Positions 9,290 through 18,683 are shown, numbered from the stretch's first letter. The stretch: DNA of 64,000 nt from Streptomyces sp. NBC_00154 (GCF_026342835.1 NZ_JAPEMI010000001.1:7756501-7820500), one strand, 5' to 3'. Program-made: numbers and translations. The notes: generated by a model not told the origin, from the letters alone.

Positions 9290-10008
9290 ATGAGTGCCGT
9301 TTCGGCTAGTTCCATCCGCCGGGAGGAAGACGCCGCAGGACCGGGCCGCCGTCCTCTGGACAAGGTCCGAGCCCTGCAACGGACGCTTTACCGCTGTGCC
9401 AAGCAAGAACCCGAACGCCGGTTTCATGCCTTGTATGGCCATGTCCACCGCATGGACGTTCTTTGGCGGGCGTGGGCCGGTGTGTGCGCAAACCGAGGTG
9501 CCCCCGGCGTGGACGGTATGACCGTCGACGCGGTGGCGTCCTCGGGGGTGGATGTGTTCCTCCAGGACCTTTCGCAGAGACTGCGGACGCATACGTATCG
9601 TCCGTCAGTGTTGCGGCGGGTCCAGATTCCCAAACTGGGGCGGCCGGGGGAGTTCCGGCCGCTATCGATCCCCACCGTGGCGGACCGGGTGGTGATGACG
9701 GCTGCGAAACTGGTCCTTGAACCAGTATTCGAAGCCCAGTTCACCGAGGCGAGCTACGGATTCCGGCCGAAGCGGTCCGCGATCGACGCATGCGAAGCCG
9801 TGCGCGTCGCCGCGAACCAGCGGCGGGAGTGGGTGCTCGAGGCCGATATCCGCGACTGCTTCGGCACGATCGACCATGAGGCGCTGATGGCCCAAGTGGC
9901 ACGGCGTGTGGTGGACCGGCCGATGCTGAAGCTGATCCGGGCCTGGCTGCGGATGGGAGTCCTGGAGGGCGGGGTGACCTCGCCTACCGGGGCAGGAACC
10001 CCGCAGGG
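9290..10008 (+). pseudogene. ltrA: Group II intron reverse transcriptase/maturase, 5' part
   Basis: Starts at ATG 9290 behind AGGGAGGGAC. It encodes the RT N-terminus and fingers: GAPGVDGMTVDAV, then RPLSIPTVADRVV and SYGFRPKRSAIDAC, DIRDCFGTIDHEALM and TGAGTPQG. The frame is broken exactly in the conserved PQGSPISP motif by the IS4-family element. It would join the 3' part at 11600-12245 to give about 454 residues. The same segment recurs at 52671-53390. The split protein cannot splice or mobilise the intron unless supplied in trans. Confidence 0.9.
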
Positions 10009-11589
10009 CAATGCCACTTAGTTAGGAAACGGCGAGGATTTTGATGTGGGGTGGGTCGGGGTGGTGGATGATGGTTTCGGTGGGCTGCTTCTTTCTGTAG
10101 GCGTGGACGTGGACACGCTTTACGGCTCGTGGGCTGGTGCGGTGTCTCCGACGGGGGTTGGGCCTTTCTATTATTTCCGTGCGGGCGACTTCAAGGGCCT
10201 TCGCGAGGCGGTCAGGGGGAAAACCCGCCTGGCCTGTGATCTGGCGGCGGATGATACGAAGTGACCGCATGAACGATAGGCGGTCCGGGTCGATGTCGGC
10301 CTGTTCGGCTGCCTCACACATCAGGTGCCGGACCGCGTAGTGGGTCAGGAGCAGTGCCCAGATCTCCTGCTCGACCATGTCCGGTGTTTTCGAGCGCAAT
10401 ACACCGCCGCGGCCGCGTTGGTGGGTCTTGATCTCGTCAAGGCTGGACTCGAACTCCCACCGTTCGGCATAGGCAGCGGCGAGTTCAGCGGCACCAGCCT
10501 CGTCCGGGTCCATAACGGTGGTGATCAGGCAGAAGATCTCTCCTCTACCTTCGCGGTTCGTCACTTCGTATTCGACGACACGGACCGGAATCCCGGACGG
10601 CTCCTCTATGTTGTCCGACCCGCGGTGACGCTGGACTGCGCGCCGCCGACGGACCTTCGGGTCAAGCAGGAACGACTCATAGGATCCGTCCTTCAGCGGC
10701 CGGACTACCGGCAGATGAGGGCCGTCGGGCATGCGCCACAGCAAATCAGCACCGGTTGCCGCGGCCGCTTCCCACAGACGATATGCGTAAAATCCCCGGT
10801 CGGCGGTAACCAGCATGCCTGGTTCGAAATCGGCGACGAGTTCCCCGGCGAGAACGCCTTCGTCCACGCGCCAGGGACCCAGCCGGGCCGCCACCACAGC
10901 ATGAGTCCCGCATTCACCCAGCCCCACGATCTTCACCTGGGGGAAAGGTGCGGGACTTCGTGTGCCCCCGGACCGGCCGAACTCCCCATCATTTGCTGGG
11001 GTGTCAGGAATATCCAGGACGAACCCGTCAATGGCCATCAGACGCCACCGACCCATCCACGCTCCCTGCGTGCCCCGCTGCGCGCAGGGCAATGCCACCC
11101 GCTCGAACAGCACCCGCAGCGGCTCCGAACCCAGACGCCGGCGCGCCTGGGAAATCGCACCCGTCGTGGGAATCGTCCAGTCCTTCCGCCATGTCCCCAG
11201 AAAACGTAGGCCGTTGACGAGAAGACGCATCACTTCCTCGTACGACTCGCCGAAGAACAGACACAGAGCCATCACGTAATAGACGACGACACGCGCCGGC
11301 AGCAAACGTGACCGTTTCTCTGTACGGCCCGTCTCCGCGAGTACCTCATCGACCAGGTCCCGATGAACCAAACGTGTCAGAACCCCGACACCCACCCGGT
11401 CGGTCAAGCGCACACCAGAAACCGGCACCACGTTATCCCGCACCCCGCCCATGAGCGAGGAACATAACCGGTTCACCGGCAGGAAGGAAGTGCGGCAACC
11501 GGATCAGTTGACCATCCACAAACACCCCGGGCGTGTCCCTGTGCATATGTGGACGACCGATTACCAGACCGCTTATCTAAGTGGCATTG
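10009..11589 (-). mobile_element. IS4-family insertion sequence
   Basis: 1,581 bp. Inverted repeat ends begin CAATGCCACTTAG on both sides (then T-TA on the left, A-TA on the right). Flanked by perfect 10-bp target duplications CCCCGCAGGG at 9999-10008 and 11590-11599, which lie in the PQG codons of the intron maturase. The transposase lies on the minus strand, opposite to the host gene. Confidence 0.9.
10022..11476 (-). CDS. IS4-family transposase
   Basis: 484 residues. IS4 N-terminal domain (VYYVMALCLFFGESYEEVMR), then catalytic regions AIDGFVLDIPDTPAN, VTADRGFYAYRLW and the YREK-like AAYAERWEFESSLDEIKTHQRG. The frame is intact and nearly fills the element. The C-terminus is Arg/His-rich. 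It probably remains functional; it inactivates the intron maturase. Confidence 0.92.
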   Translation of the reverse strand: MNRLCSSLMGGVRDNVVPVSGVRLTDRVGVGVLTRLVHRDLVDEVLAETGRTEKRSRLLPARVVVYYVMALCLFFGESYEEVMRLLVNGLRFLGTWRKDWTIPTTGAISQARRRLGSEPLRVLFERVALPCAQRGTQGAWMGRWRLMAIDGFVLDIPDTPANDGEFGRSGGTRSPAPFPQVKIVGLGECGTHAVVAARLGPWRVDEGVLAGELVADFEPGMLVTADRGFYAYRLWEAAAATGADLLWRMPDGPHLPVVRPLKDGSYESFLLDPKVRRRRAVQRHRGSDNIEEPSGIPVRVVEYEVTNREGRGEIFCLITTVMDPDEAGAAELAAAYAERWEFESSLDEIKTHQRGRGGVLRSKTPDMVEQEIWALLLTHYAVRHLMCEAAEQADIDPDRLSFMRSLRIIRRQITGQAGFPPDRLAKALEVARTEIIERPNPRRRHRTSPRAVKRVHVHAYRKKQPTETIIHHPDPPHIKILAVS

Positions 11590-11599
11590 CCCCGCAGGG

Positions 11600-12245
11600 C
11601 TCACCGATTTCCCCATTGCTGGCAAATATCGCGCTGCACGTTCTCGACGAGGAGTGGCAGAACGAAGGTCGCCGGCTGGGGACGCTGGTGAGGTACTGCG
11701 ATGATTTCGTAGTCCTGTCGCCGACGGAGCAACGGGCCGAACAGGCCCGTGAATTGGCGGCGCGAGTTCTGGAACGGCTCGGGATGCGATTGCATCCCGA
11801 GAAGACCGGCATCGTCCGCCTCACCCGAGGTGGGCAGGGCTTCGACTTTCTCGGCTTCCACCACCGGAAGATGGAATCGTGGAAATGGCGGGGCAGGTAC
11901 TACTTGCAACGCTGGCCCTCGGCCAGGGCGATGCGGGTACTGCGGGACAAAGTCCGTGCGGCGACCGCTCGTTCGAAGACTGAGCGGCCGGTATCCGCCG
12001 TGGTCGCCGATCTCAACCCGGTCCTGCGGGGCTGGGCGGCGTACTTCCGTAACGGGAACTCCGGACGGAAGTTCAACGTGGTCGACGGCTATGTCCACGA
12101 GCGGCTGGCGATCTTCGCCAGCGCGAAACACAGACTCGCGGGCAGGAATTGGGCCACCCGATTTACTTATGGGTGGATCACCCGGCTCGGTGTCTACCGT
12201 CTTACCGGAAACGTACGCAGGGCGACAGCGCATGCCAGTCGGTGA
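11600..12245 (+). pseudogene. ltrA: Group II intron reverse transcriptase/maturase, 3' part
   Basis: Continues the maturase after the IS4-family element: SPISPLLANIALHVLDEEW, the RT active site YCDDFVVLSP (Asp pair kept, Cys in place of the usual Ala), then the maturase X and GIIM regions (LRGWAAYFRNGNSGRKF, VHERLAIFASAKH). Lacks its own start. Ends just before intron domain V. Confidence 0.9.
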
Positions 12246-12255
12246 ACGATGTCGG

Positions 12256-12290
12256 AAAGCCGTGTGCGGGAGAACTGCATGCACGGTTTG
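12256..12290 (+). ncRNA. Group II intron domain V
   Basis: A 34-35 nt hairpin in which AAAGCCGTGTGCGGG pairs with CTGCATGCACGGTTT around a GAGAA-type loop. It contains the AGC catalytic triad expected in domain V and sits about 10 bases after the maturase stop. A GC-rich domain VI-like stem follows to about 12345. Confidence 0.75.
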
Positions 12291-12395
12291 AAGCGGCGGG
12301 GGCTGGAAACGGGGCGGAAGCCACCGCGCCAGTCCCCGACCCTACTAGTGCAGAGGAGCGCCACAGGCGCCATCGGAGAGAGCGCAGACGCCGAG

Positions 12396-12436
12396 GACGC
12401 CGTGTGACGTCCGGGGGCGAAGCGTCACACGGCGTC
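12396..12436. terminator. 14-bp stem terminator
   Basis: Perfect inverted repeat GACGCCGTGTGACG / CGTCACACGGCGTC with a 13-base loop. It lies 15 bases past the azoreductase stop on the minus strand, so it is probably the terminator for that gene. Confidence 0.7.
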
Positions 12437-12450
12437 TGGTGCCTGGCGGG

Positions 12451-13101
12451 TTACGCGGCGAGGCGCTCCGCGAGTTCCTTGGCCTTGAGGGTCGCGTCCT
12501 CGAAGGCGCGCTTACGGGAAGCCTCGAAGAGAGGGACCAGTTCGGACATGGCCGGGTTGCGGGGGGCCATGGTGAGTTCCGGGACGATGAAGTCGAGGTC
12601 CAGGCCGAGGGTGCCCCGGAGAACGGCCTCCAGGTAGTTCTGTACGAACTCGTAGCCCTCGCGCGGGGTGCCCGGCGCGTAGGAGCCGCCGCGGCTGGCA
12701 ACGACGAGGGCGGGGGTGCCCTGGGCGGAAGGGGTCTCGCCCGCCGTGCGGCCGAGCAGGAGCACGCTGTCCAGCCACGCCTTGAGGGTCGACGGGATCG
12801 AGAAGTTGTACATCGGGGCGCCGATCAGGACGGCGTCCGCCTGCTCCAGCTCCTCGATGAGCACCGCGCGCTCAGCGAACGCGGCGGACTGCTTCGGGGT
12901 GCGCTCGGCCGGTGCGGTGTAACCGGCGGACCAGGCGTCGGCGGTGATATGCGGGACCGGGTCGGCGGCGAGGTCGCGGTAGATGACCGCGCCCTGCGGG
13001 TGCTGCTCCTCCCAGGTCTTTCGGAAGGCGGCCGTGACCGAACGGGACGAGGACGCCTCGCTGGGGAGCACGGACGAGTCGATGTGCAGCAGTGTGGCCA
13101 T
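12451..13101 (-). CDS. azoR: FMN-dependent NADH-azoreductase
   Basis: 216 residues from ATG at 13101, which follows GGAGAAACCC; the longer frame to 13173 lacks family similarity. Flavodoxin-like fold: LLHIDSSVLPSEASSSRSVT at the N-terminus (phosphate binding), GAPMYNFSIPSTLKAWLD (FMN and dimer region) and VVASRGGSYAPGTPREGYEF. It catalyses NAD(P)H-dependent reduction of quinones or azo compounds and is a cytosolic dimer. Divergent from a nitroreductase across a palindromic site, suggesting shared control of electrophile or quinone stress. Confidence 0.92.
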   Translation of the reverse strand: MATLLHIDSSVLPSEASSSRSVTAAFRKTWEEQHPQGAVIYRDLAADPVPHITADAWSAGYTAPAERTPKQSAAFAERAVLIEELEQADAVLIGAPMYNFSIPSTLKAWLDSVLLLGRTAGETPSAQGTPALVVASRGGSYAPGTPREGYEFVQNYLEAVLRGTLGLDLDFIVPELTMAPRNPAMSELVPLFEASRKRAFEDATLKAKELAERLAA

Positions 13102-13181
13102 GGGTTTCTCCAATGTGCAGTGTGCGGGGCGGGGAGCCGCGGGCGACGGGTCCATGCCCAGCAGCAGTTTCACTCAAGATG

Positions 13182-13195
13182 GTATCGAATGATAC
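13182..13195. promoter_or_regulatory. Palindromic operator GTATC-N4-GATAC
   Basis: A 5-4-5 inverted repeat (GTATCGAATGATAC) midway between the divergent azoreductase and nitroreductase genes. Sites of this form are used by HxlR/MarR-type winged-helix regulators of redox genes. No regulator gene is adjacent, so the binding protein is unknown. Confidence 0.5.
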
Positions 13196-13248
13196 TGTCG
13201 TGATCGTAACGGAGATGCCGCGTCGAGCAGGACGAGAGTCAGGCGATC

Positions 13249-13914
13249 ATGGATGTTTACGAGGCGGTCACGAGCCGACGGGCGGTGCGCGGATTCACCG
13301 ACCGCGAGGTCCGGGGGGAGGTGCTGCAGCGCGTACTGTCCGCCGCGGCTTGGGCGCCGTCCGCGTCGAACCTTCAGCCGTGGCACGCCTACGTGCTGAC
13401 CGGCGGGCCGCTCGCCGAGCTGAAGAAGCGCGCCGGCGAGCGCCTGGCCGCGGGTGACCCCTGGGACGAGCCGGAGTACGAGCAGTACCCGTCCCCACTG
13501 AAGCCCCCGTACCGCGAGCGCCGATCCGCGTTCGGTGAGCAGCGCTACGGCGCACTCGGTATTGCGCGCGAGGACATCGAGGCGCGCCAGAGGGCCTCTT
13601 CCGCGAACTGGGACTGCTTTGGTGCGCCCGCGGCCCTGTTCTGCTACATCGACCGCGATCTGGGCTCGCCCCAGTGGGCCGACGTTGGCATGTACCTGCA
13701 GACCGTGATGCTGCTGCTCCGCGTCGAAGGCCTGCACAGCTGCACGCAGATGGCATGGGCGAAGTTTTACAGGAGCGTCGCGGAGGTCCTGTCACCCCCG
13801 GACGAGCTGATGCTCTTCTGCGGAATGTCGATCGGGTTCGAGGACCTCGCGGCGGATCGCACACGTATGGGCCGGGCGCCGCTTCACGAGACGGTCACGT
13901 TCGTCGGTGACTGA
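13249..13914 (+). CDS. Nitroreductase family protein
   Basis: 221 residues. N-terminal TSRRAVRGFTDREV and WAPSASNLQPWHAYVLTGG bind FMN; QWADVGMYLQTVMLLLRVEG and the C-terminal CGMSIGFEDL complete the nitro_FMN_reductase fold. Expected to be a dimeric FMN enzyme reducing nitro groups or quinones with NAD(P)H. Starts 54 bases after the palindromic site shared with the azoreductase. No clear ribosome-binding site stands out before ATG 13249. Confidence 0.88.
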   Translation: MDVYEAVTSRRAVRGFTDREVRGEVLQRVLSAAAWAPSASNLQPWHAYVLTGGPLAELKKRAGERLAAGDPWDEPEYEQYPSPLKPPYRERRSAFGEQRYGALGIAREDIEARQRASSANWDCFGAPAALFCYIDRDLGSPQWADVGMYLQTVMLLLRVEGLHSCTQMAWAKFYRSVAEVLSPPDELMLFCGMSIGFEDLAADRTRMGRAPLHETVTFVGD

Positions 13915-14013
13915 CGCCGCCCGCTCTCAGCCGACAAGGACGCGTTTTCCTGTCGCGCCCACATGGCGGCTCGTGTTCCATATTGCACATATATTCCCGA
14001 GGAAAGGCATGCC

Positions 14014-14742
14014 ATGAAGATCGCAGTCATCGGCGGTACCGGGCTGATCGGATCCCAGGTCGTCAAGAACCTGAACGCCGCCGGGCACGAGGCGGTACCG
14101 CACTCGAAGTCCACCGGAATCGACGTCATCACCGGCCAGGGACTGGACGAGGCGGTGGCGGGAGCCGAGGTCGTCGTCAACCTAACGAACTCCCCGACCT
14201 TCGACGAAGCCTCCCCGGCGTTCTTCCAGACCTCGATGGAAAACCTTCTCGCCGCGGCCCGCAAGGGCGGCGCCGGCCACTTCGTCATCCTCTCGATCGT
14301 CGGCACGGACCAGGTACCGGAGCTGGACTACTACCGGGCCAAGGCGCTCCAGGAGCACATCCTCGCGAACGGGCAGATCCCGTACTCGATCGTCCGGGCG
14401 ACGCAGTTCATGGAGTTCATGGACGCCGTCCTGTCCTGGACCGCCGACGGCGACACCGTCCGGCTGCCCGCCACGCCGATCCAGCCGATCGCCGCCAAAG
14501 ACGTGGCCGGCGCAGTGGCGGAGGTCGCCGCGGGCGCTCCGCTGAACGGCATCCGCAACATCGGCGGCCCCGACGTCTTCACCCTGGACGAACTGGGCCG
14601 CATCACCCTGTCCCACAAGGGCGACAACCGCACCGTCGTCACCGACCCCACCGCCGGCATGTTCGCCGCCGTCAAGGGCGACGTCCTCACCGACAAGAAC
14701 GCCCACCTCGCCCCCACCCGCTACACCGACTGGCTCTCCTGA
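14014..14742 (+). CDS. NmrA-like / SDR-a5 NAD(P)H-binding protein
   Basis: 242 residues from ATG 14014, preceded by GAGGAAAGG. N-terminal KIAVIGGTGLIGSQVVKNLN is the atypical SDR dinucleotide motif; VVVNLTNSPTFDEASP and FVILSIVGTDQVPELDYYRAK follow, with the YxxxK motif in YYRAK. This family includes NAD(P)H:quinone reductase-like and NmrA redox sensors. The preceding azoreductase-nitroreductase pair suggests a common redox-stress role. A longer in-frame start at 13963 lacks a ribosome-binding site. Confidence 0.85.
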   Translation: MKIAVIGGTGLIGSQVVKNLNAAGHEAVPHSKSTGIDVITGQGLDEAVAGAEVVVNLTNSPTFDEASPAFFQTSMENLLAAARKGGAGHFVILSIVGTDQVPELDYYRAKALQEHILANGQIPYSIVRATQFMEFMDAVLSWTADGDTVRLPATPIQPIAAKDVAGAVAEVAAGAPLNGIRNIGGPDVFTLDELGRITLSHKGDNRTVVTDPTAGMFAAVKGDVLTDKNAHLAPTRYTDWLS

Positions 14743-14889
14743 CCCGCTCGCGCCCTCTCAGACGGCACAGAACCCTGGCCGCCGTGGACGATGGCAACAA
14801 GTCGGCACGGCGGCCCAGGGGCGGTGTATGCCGCTTCAATACAGCAACCGCATCTAGCCCACGTGGTCGAACACGAGGAGCTCGGGAAC

Positions 14890-15065
14890 GGTGGAATGCC
14901 GGATCACGTACGCGGCGACACGGATTCTGGGAGTGGCCACCGGATCTCGCTGGAGACCGTCTCCCTCGCACTTGACCTCCTGGCCTGGATGCCGATGCTC
15001 GCCCTGACCGCGGAAACCCGCCGCTGGGAACCCAAGAAGCTCCGCCTGCGACTGTGCCTGCTCGA
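14890..15065 (+). pseudogene. IS1380-like transposase C-terminal remnant
   Basis: In one frame, ALDLLAWMPMLALTAETRRW followed by EPKKLRLRLC resembles the C-terminal part of IS1380-family transposases (a LLAW…LAL…EPK…LR pattern). Nothing upstream in the same frame supports a full gene. Confidence 0.5.
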
Positions 15066-15277
15066 TCTGTTTTGCTCCAAGCAAGGGCGCAACTGGTCGG
15101 CGTCTCGATGTACGACTCGGTCCGATTCTCCACGTGGGTGAAATCCAGATCTGCCATGACATAAGCCGCAGTGCAGTGCAGCAACAAGCCACGACACGTA
15201 GCTCAGGGCGACCAGGCCACATCCGCCGGAGTGGATAACGACGGCTACGCGGTGGTCCCGTTCTTGAGGCCATGCGG

Positions 15278-15520
15278 TGAGTTCGGTGGGCAGGACGGTG
15301 CTGTCGGTTTCTGACTCGATTGGGTGGAGCGCGCTTTCTACCACTGGTCAGCGGCTCATCTGCGGCGGACCTCGCTCTTCGTCGTGCTGCTCGGTCAGCA
15401 CCGCTCCGACCCTGCGGATCAGGGCGGCGCGATCGATCAAAGAAAATGCCGACCACATCGGTGCGGCGGCGGATCTCCTCGCTGAGCCGTACTTGCAGCT
15501 TCTCCGACTTGACGAGGGAA
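15278..15520 (-). pseudogene. IS256-like transposase C-terminal remnant
   Basis: The minus strand reads LSEEIRRRTDVVGIFF, then after a frame change ALIRRVGAVLTEQHDE, then SALHPIESETDSTVLPTELT. These three blocks are consecutive in the C-terminus of actinobacterial IS256 transposases. At least one frameshift and one stop separate them, and the catalytic part is missing. Confidence 0.55.
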
Positions 15521-15930
15521 GGCGGTAGGCGCCTTCCACTCGCGGCATGGTGTCTCCTGTACGGCGGCCCGAATCTTACGCCGCCGGACTGACTGCCCGT
15601 TACGACCGCTGTCATATGTGCGCACACCCGACGGTCGGAGCCACTGCCCCTGCCCCCATCACCAGCTTAGCTAGGGCCGGGCGGGGCCCTGGACGGAGGC
15701 CGTGGCGTCGGCGGTCTCTGCGCGGCCCACGGCCACCCGCAGCGTCATGGCAGCCGCGACTCCCGCTACCAGGCCGCAGGTCAGGGCGGCCGGGACGCCG
15801 CCACCAATCCCGGCGGACAGCTGCAGCAGCGACGCGATCCACCCCGGCTACATCGAGACCCGCTGCCCGCCTCCGCCGCGCAGCGGCGGGCAGGGCACGG
15901 CCAAATTCGGGCAGGTCATAGCATAAGTAC
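15521..15930. other. Intergenic, possible membrane-protein fragment
   Basis: No complete gene seen. On the minus strand about 15670-15840 reads as a hydrophobic stretch (IASLLQLSAGIGGGVPAALT…LVAGVAAAMTLRVAVG) directly after a stop codon and with no start, so it may be the tail of a lost membrane protein. The family is not recognised. Confidence 0.3.
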
Positions 15931-17730
15931 ATGAAGGCGATGGTTCCTGACCCGGACGACTCAGAGGGCGGCCAGGCGCTGGACAACGATATACACCAAG
16001 CACGGAGGCAGCTGGAGCTGCTTTCGAACGCAGCGTCGATCGGCGCGTCCTTGAACGTGGAAACGACCGCTCAGCGTCTGGCCGACCTCGTGGTCCCGGG
16101 GCTGGGCGATTTCGCGAACGTGAACCTGGCCAGGGAAGTCTGCGACGGGGAGGAGCCACCGGAACGGACAGGGGGCGGGGATTTGGCGCTGCGTCGTACG
16201 GCGCTCGCACCCGCAGACAGGCAGTGGCCGAATGGCTACGTTCTGGTGGGCGATGATCTTCCGAGTTTCCCTAACCAAGCGGTGGTAAGAAATTTCCAGG
16301 CCGGAAAGGGATTTACGATCTCCGGCCGCTCGCACTTCAACACCGTCTACGACCACAACCCTGACATGGTCAGGGCCCTCCTCCCGATAGACGGAGATGA
16401 CGAAGAGCTGTCGTTGCTGTGCACCCCCCTGGTCACAGAAAGAAGGCCCGACGCTCCTGAACAACCCGGGCTGCTCCTGGGCAACATCGAAGTATGGCGA
16501 AAGAACCCCTTCACCGACGCTGATCTGCAACTGCTGCAATGGCTCGCTACCTACGCCGCGGTGAGCATTGACAACGCCCGCCGCTACACGCGCGAACACC
16601 GCATGGCTCTGGCACTCCAGCAAAGTTTGCTGCCGCAGGCGCGGGTCGTCATGACAGCAGGCGAGACGGCCGGGATCTACCTGCCGTGCGGTGCCGGGCC
16701 GGCGGGCGGCCTCAGCGGGGACTGGTTTGACGTCATCCCCCTGTCTTCCGCCCGTGTGGCGCTCGTAGTGGGCGACGTCGTCGGCCATGGTCTGCGTGCC
16801 GCCGCCGCCATGGGCCGGATGCGCACGGCCGTGCGCACGCTCGCCGATCTCGATCTCGCGCCCGACGAGCTGCTCACCCACCTCGATGACGTCATCATCC
16901 AGTTTGCAGAGGGCGACGCGTCCGGTCACGAGAATGCCCCCGGCAGCTCCTGCATCTACGCCGTTGTCGACCCGACCACACGGCGCTGCGCCGTGGCCAG
17001 TGCGGGGCATCCGCCACCGGCACTCGTCCGGCCCGACGGCACGGCAGAGTACATTCCCCTCGTCCCGGGCCCCTTGCTGGGCGTGGGTGGCCTGGCATTC
17101 GAGGTCGCCGACGTTGATCTACGAGACGGCGACGTACTCGCGCTCTACTCCGACGGCCTGATTGAACACCCGTGGAACGACATCGACCGCGGAATGGCGG
17201 CCTTCCGCGAGCGACTGGCCGCGGCCCACCCCACTGACGGTGACTTGCACGTGGCAGCCTCCCGCCTGGTCGCTGGAATCTCCCCGGACGTCCTGCGCGA
17301 CGACGTCACCCTCCTGCTCGCACGGGTACGCGGAGTCCCCGACGAAGACACCGTGTCATGGGAGATACCGGCCGACCCGGCGGCAGTCGCCGGCAGCCGC
17401 CAGAGCGCCGTCGACCGGGTCAGCGAATGGGGCCTTGACGAACTCGCCTTCACCACCGAGCTGGTAGTCAGCGAACTCGTCACCAACGCCATCCGCTACG
17501 GCGGCGGCGGCGCGAGCCTGCGCCTGATCCGCGAAAGCGACAGACTGACATGCGAGGTCTCCGACCCCTCCAGCACCGCCCCACACATCAAGCGCGCCCG
17601 AGACACCGACGAGGGCGGCCGGGGACTGTACATCGCCGCACGGCTCGTCAGCCGCTGGGGCGTCCGCTACACCCCCACCGGCAAAACCATCTGGACCGAA
17701 CAGCCCCTGCACCCGAGTGAACGCCACTGA
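15931..17730 (+). CDS. SpoIIE-type PP2C phosphatase with GAF and HATPase domains
   Basis: 599 residues. An N-terminal region to about residue 30 precedes a GAF-like sensor (about 30-215); the PP2C/SpoIIE domain spans about 225-440 (GGLSGDWFDVIPLSS, VVGDVVGHGLRAAAAMGRMR, ALYSDGLIEHPWNDID, DDVTLLLARV); a C-terminal anti-sigma-type HATPase spans about 455-590 (ELVTNAIRYGGG, GRGLYIAARLVSRWG). In Streptomyces such proteins combine phosphatase and kinase functions that act on STAS anti-anti-sigma factors. No transmembrane segment, so cytosolic. No STAS or sigma gene is nearby. An earlier related fragment lies at 26067-26354. Confidence 0.9.
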   Translation: MKAMVPDPDDSEGGQALDNDIHQARRQLELLSNAASIGASLNVETTAQRLADLVVPGLGDFANVNLAREVCDGEEPPERTGGGDLALRRTALAPADRQWPNGYVLVGDDLPSFPNQAVVRNFQAGKGFTISGRSHFNTVYDHNPDMVRALLPIDGDDEELSLLCTPLVTERRPDAPEQPGLLLGNIEVWRKNPFTDADLQLLQWLATYAAVSIDNARRYTREHRMALALQQSLLPQARVVMTAGETAGIYLPCGAGPAGGLSGDWFDVIPLSSARVALVVGDVVGHGLRAAAAMGRMRTAVRTLADLDLAPDELLTHLDDVIIQFAEGDASGHENAPGSSCIYAVVDPTTRRCAVASAGHPPPALVRPDGTAEYIPLVPGPLLGVGGLAFEVADVDLRDGDVLALYSDGLIEHPWNDIDRGMAAFRERLAAAHPTDGDLHVAASRLVAGISPDVLRDDVTLLLARVRGVPDEDTVSWEIPADPAAVAGSRQSAVDRVSEWGLDELAFTTELVVSELVTNAIRYGGGGASLRLIRESDRLTCEVSDPSSTAPHIKRARDTDEGGRGLYIAARLVSRWGVRYTPTGKTIWTEQPLHPSERH

Positions 17731-17772
17731 CCGCCTGCTGCAACGGAAGCCCGCCTTCTGACCGGCGATCGA

Positions 17773-18150
17773 GTGGCTTTGTCGGTGAGCTACGGCTCTG
17801 GCTCAAGTTCTGTTTGCGTCGTGAGGGAGCGTCGCGACTGCTGCGGCATAGCCCCCGCCACCTGGGGGGACCCTGCGTATCCCGGGCATGACGACTGGTT
17901 GATGCTCGGCGCGGGCGGCTGCGGGGCTCAGGCGGTGCACGTGGACGCGACGCCCGTGCGCTTCGATGTCCCTGTCTCCGGTGAACTGCTTACCAGGCTT
18001 ACCTGGCGCAACCGGCGAGGGCAGACCCGCGGTCTGAAGTACGTGGTGGATGGTCGTCTCGAAAGATCGATCAGCCTTCAAGGGTTCTACCGCCTGACCC
18101 CCGAGGCCGCTGACGAGCTGGCGGAAGTCGTCAGCAGTTCTACCCTCTGA
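17773..18150 (+). CDS. Hypothetical protein
   Basis: 125 codons. The C-terminal half (VPVSGELLTRLTWRNRRGQT, then GFYRLTPEAADELAEVV) looks like real protein with Streptomyces codon bias; the first 35 residues do not. The start (GTG 17773) is therefore uncertain and a later start is possible. It follows the phosphatase by 42 bases on the same strand. No family recognised. Confidence 0.45.
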   Translation: MALSVSYGSGSSSVCVVRERRDCCGIAPATWGDPAYPGHDDWLMLGAGGCGAQAVHVDATPVRFDVPVSGELLTRLTWRNRRGQTRGLKYVVDGRLERSISLQGFYRLTPEAADELAEVVSSSTL

Positions 18151-18683
18151 TATTGACCGGCGAGCGAGGCATCAGTACCCATCCCACCTCTATCTGCAGC
18201 AGCTGTGGAGAGTCGAACAGGAGCGAGTTCCGCCGCCTCCCGAAGTGGTGAACATTCGCTGTCCGTACAAAGCCAATCCGTTGACACACTGCGGCGGCGA
18301 GCGCGCCCTGGACCGCATGTGCTTGGCGGGAGCACCACGAATGCGGCTGCCAGCCGAGGCAGGTAGCTGTCTAAGGTCAGCCGGTAGGGCGACCGCGACC
18401 GGCAACACGATTGAGACGGGGCGCGTTTCGGGTTCACCGCAGTCCTCAGAACGACGGATCACGGACACATCCGGCTGATTACCCGGCATCTTCCGCTTTT
18501 CGCTTTCAGAGGCCGGTTCCAGTGAACAGGAATTGCAGAATCTCGGTACGGAGGGATTGCAGGAGGCGTATTTCAAGGACGGCAGCAGACGTGCAACCTG
18601 CTCGTGGAATTCACCTCGGCACCTACTATGCCTGACCCGGAGTACCGGCTACCGCCGCTGTATCCACTGCCGCAGGACATCCA
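18151..18683. other. Intergenic, no gene seen
   Basis: About 530 bases. Several open frames occur but none shows a recognisable domain or ribosome-binding site. GC content falls locally around 18200-18550, unlike the flanking genes. Confidence 0.45.

Larger units (their letters stand above)
7340..12345 (+). mobile_element. Group II intron, interrupted by two insertion sequences
   Basis: The intron RNA appears to start at GTGAACGATG (7340) and to end near 12345 after a domain VI-like stem. It encodes a reverse transcriptase/maturase without an obvious HNH domain. An ISAs1-family element (7654-9049) sits in the RNA upstream of the maturase gene, and an IS4-family element (10009-11589) lies inside the gene. 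Removing both with one copy of each 10-bp target duplication leaves about 2.0 kb, a normal bacterial group II intron. Both boundaries are inferred from motifs, not from an empty site. Confidence 0.75.

Noticed and set aside
12396..12436. Terminator as the target hairpin of a class C group II intron
   Set aside because: Class C introns insert after the hairpin in the same orientation; here the hairpin lies downstream of the intron 3' end and belongs to the azoreductase gene.
15612..15986. Minus-strand 124-codon ORF near the SpoIIE phosphatase start
   Set aside because: Overlaps the confident phosphatase start and has an Arg-rich composition typical of a shadow frame.
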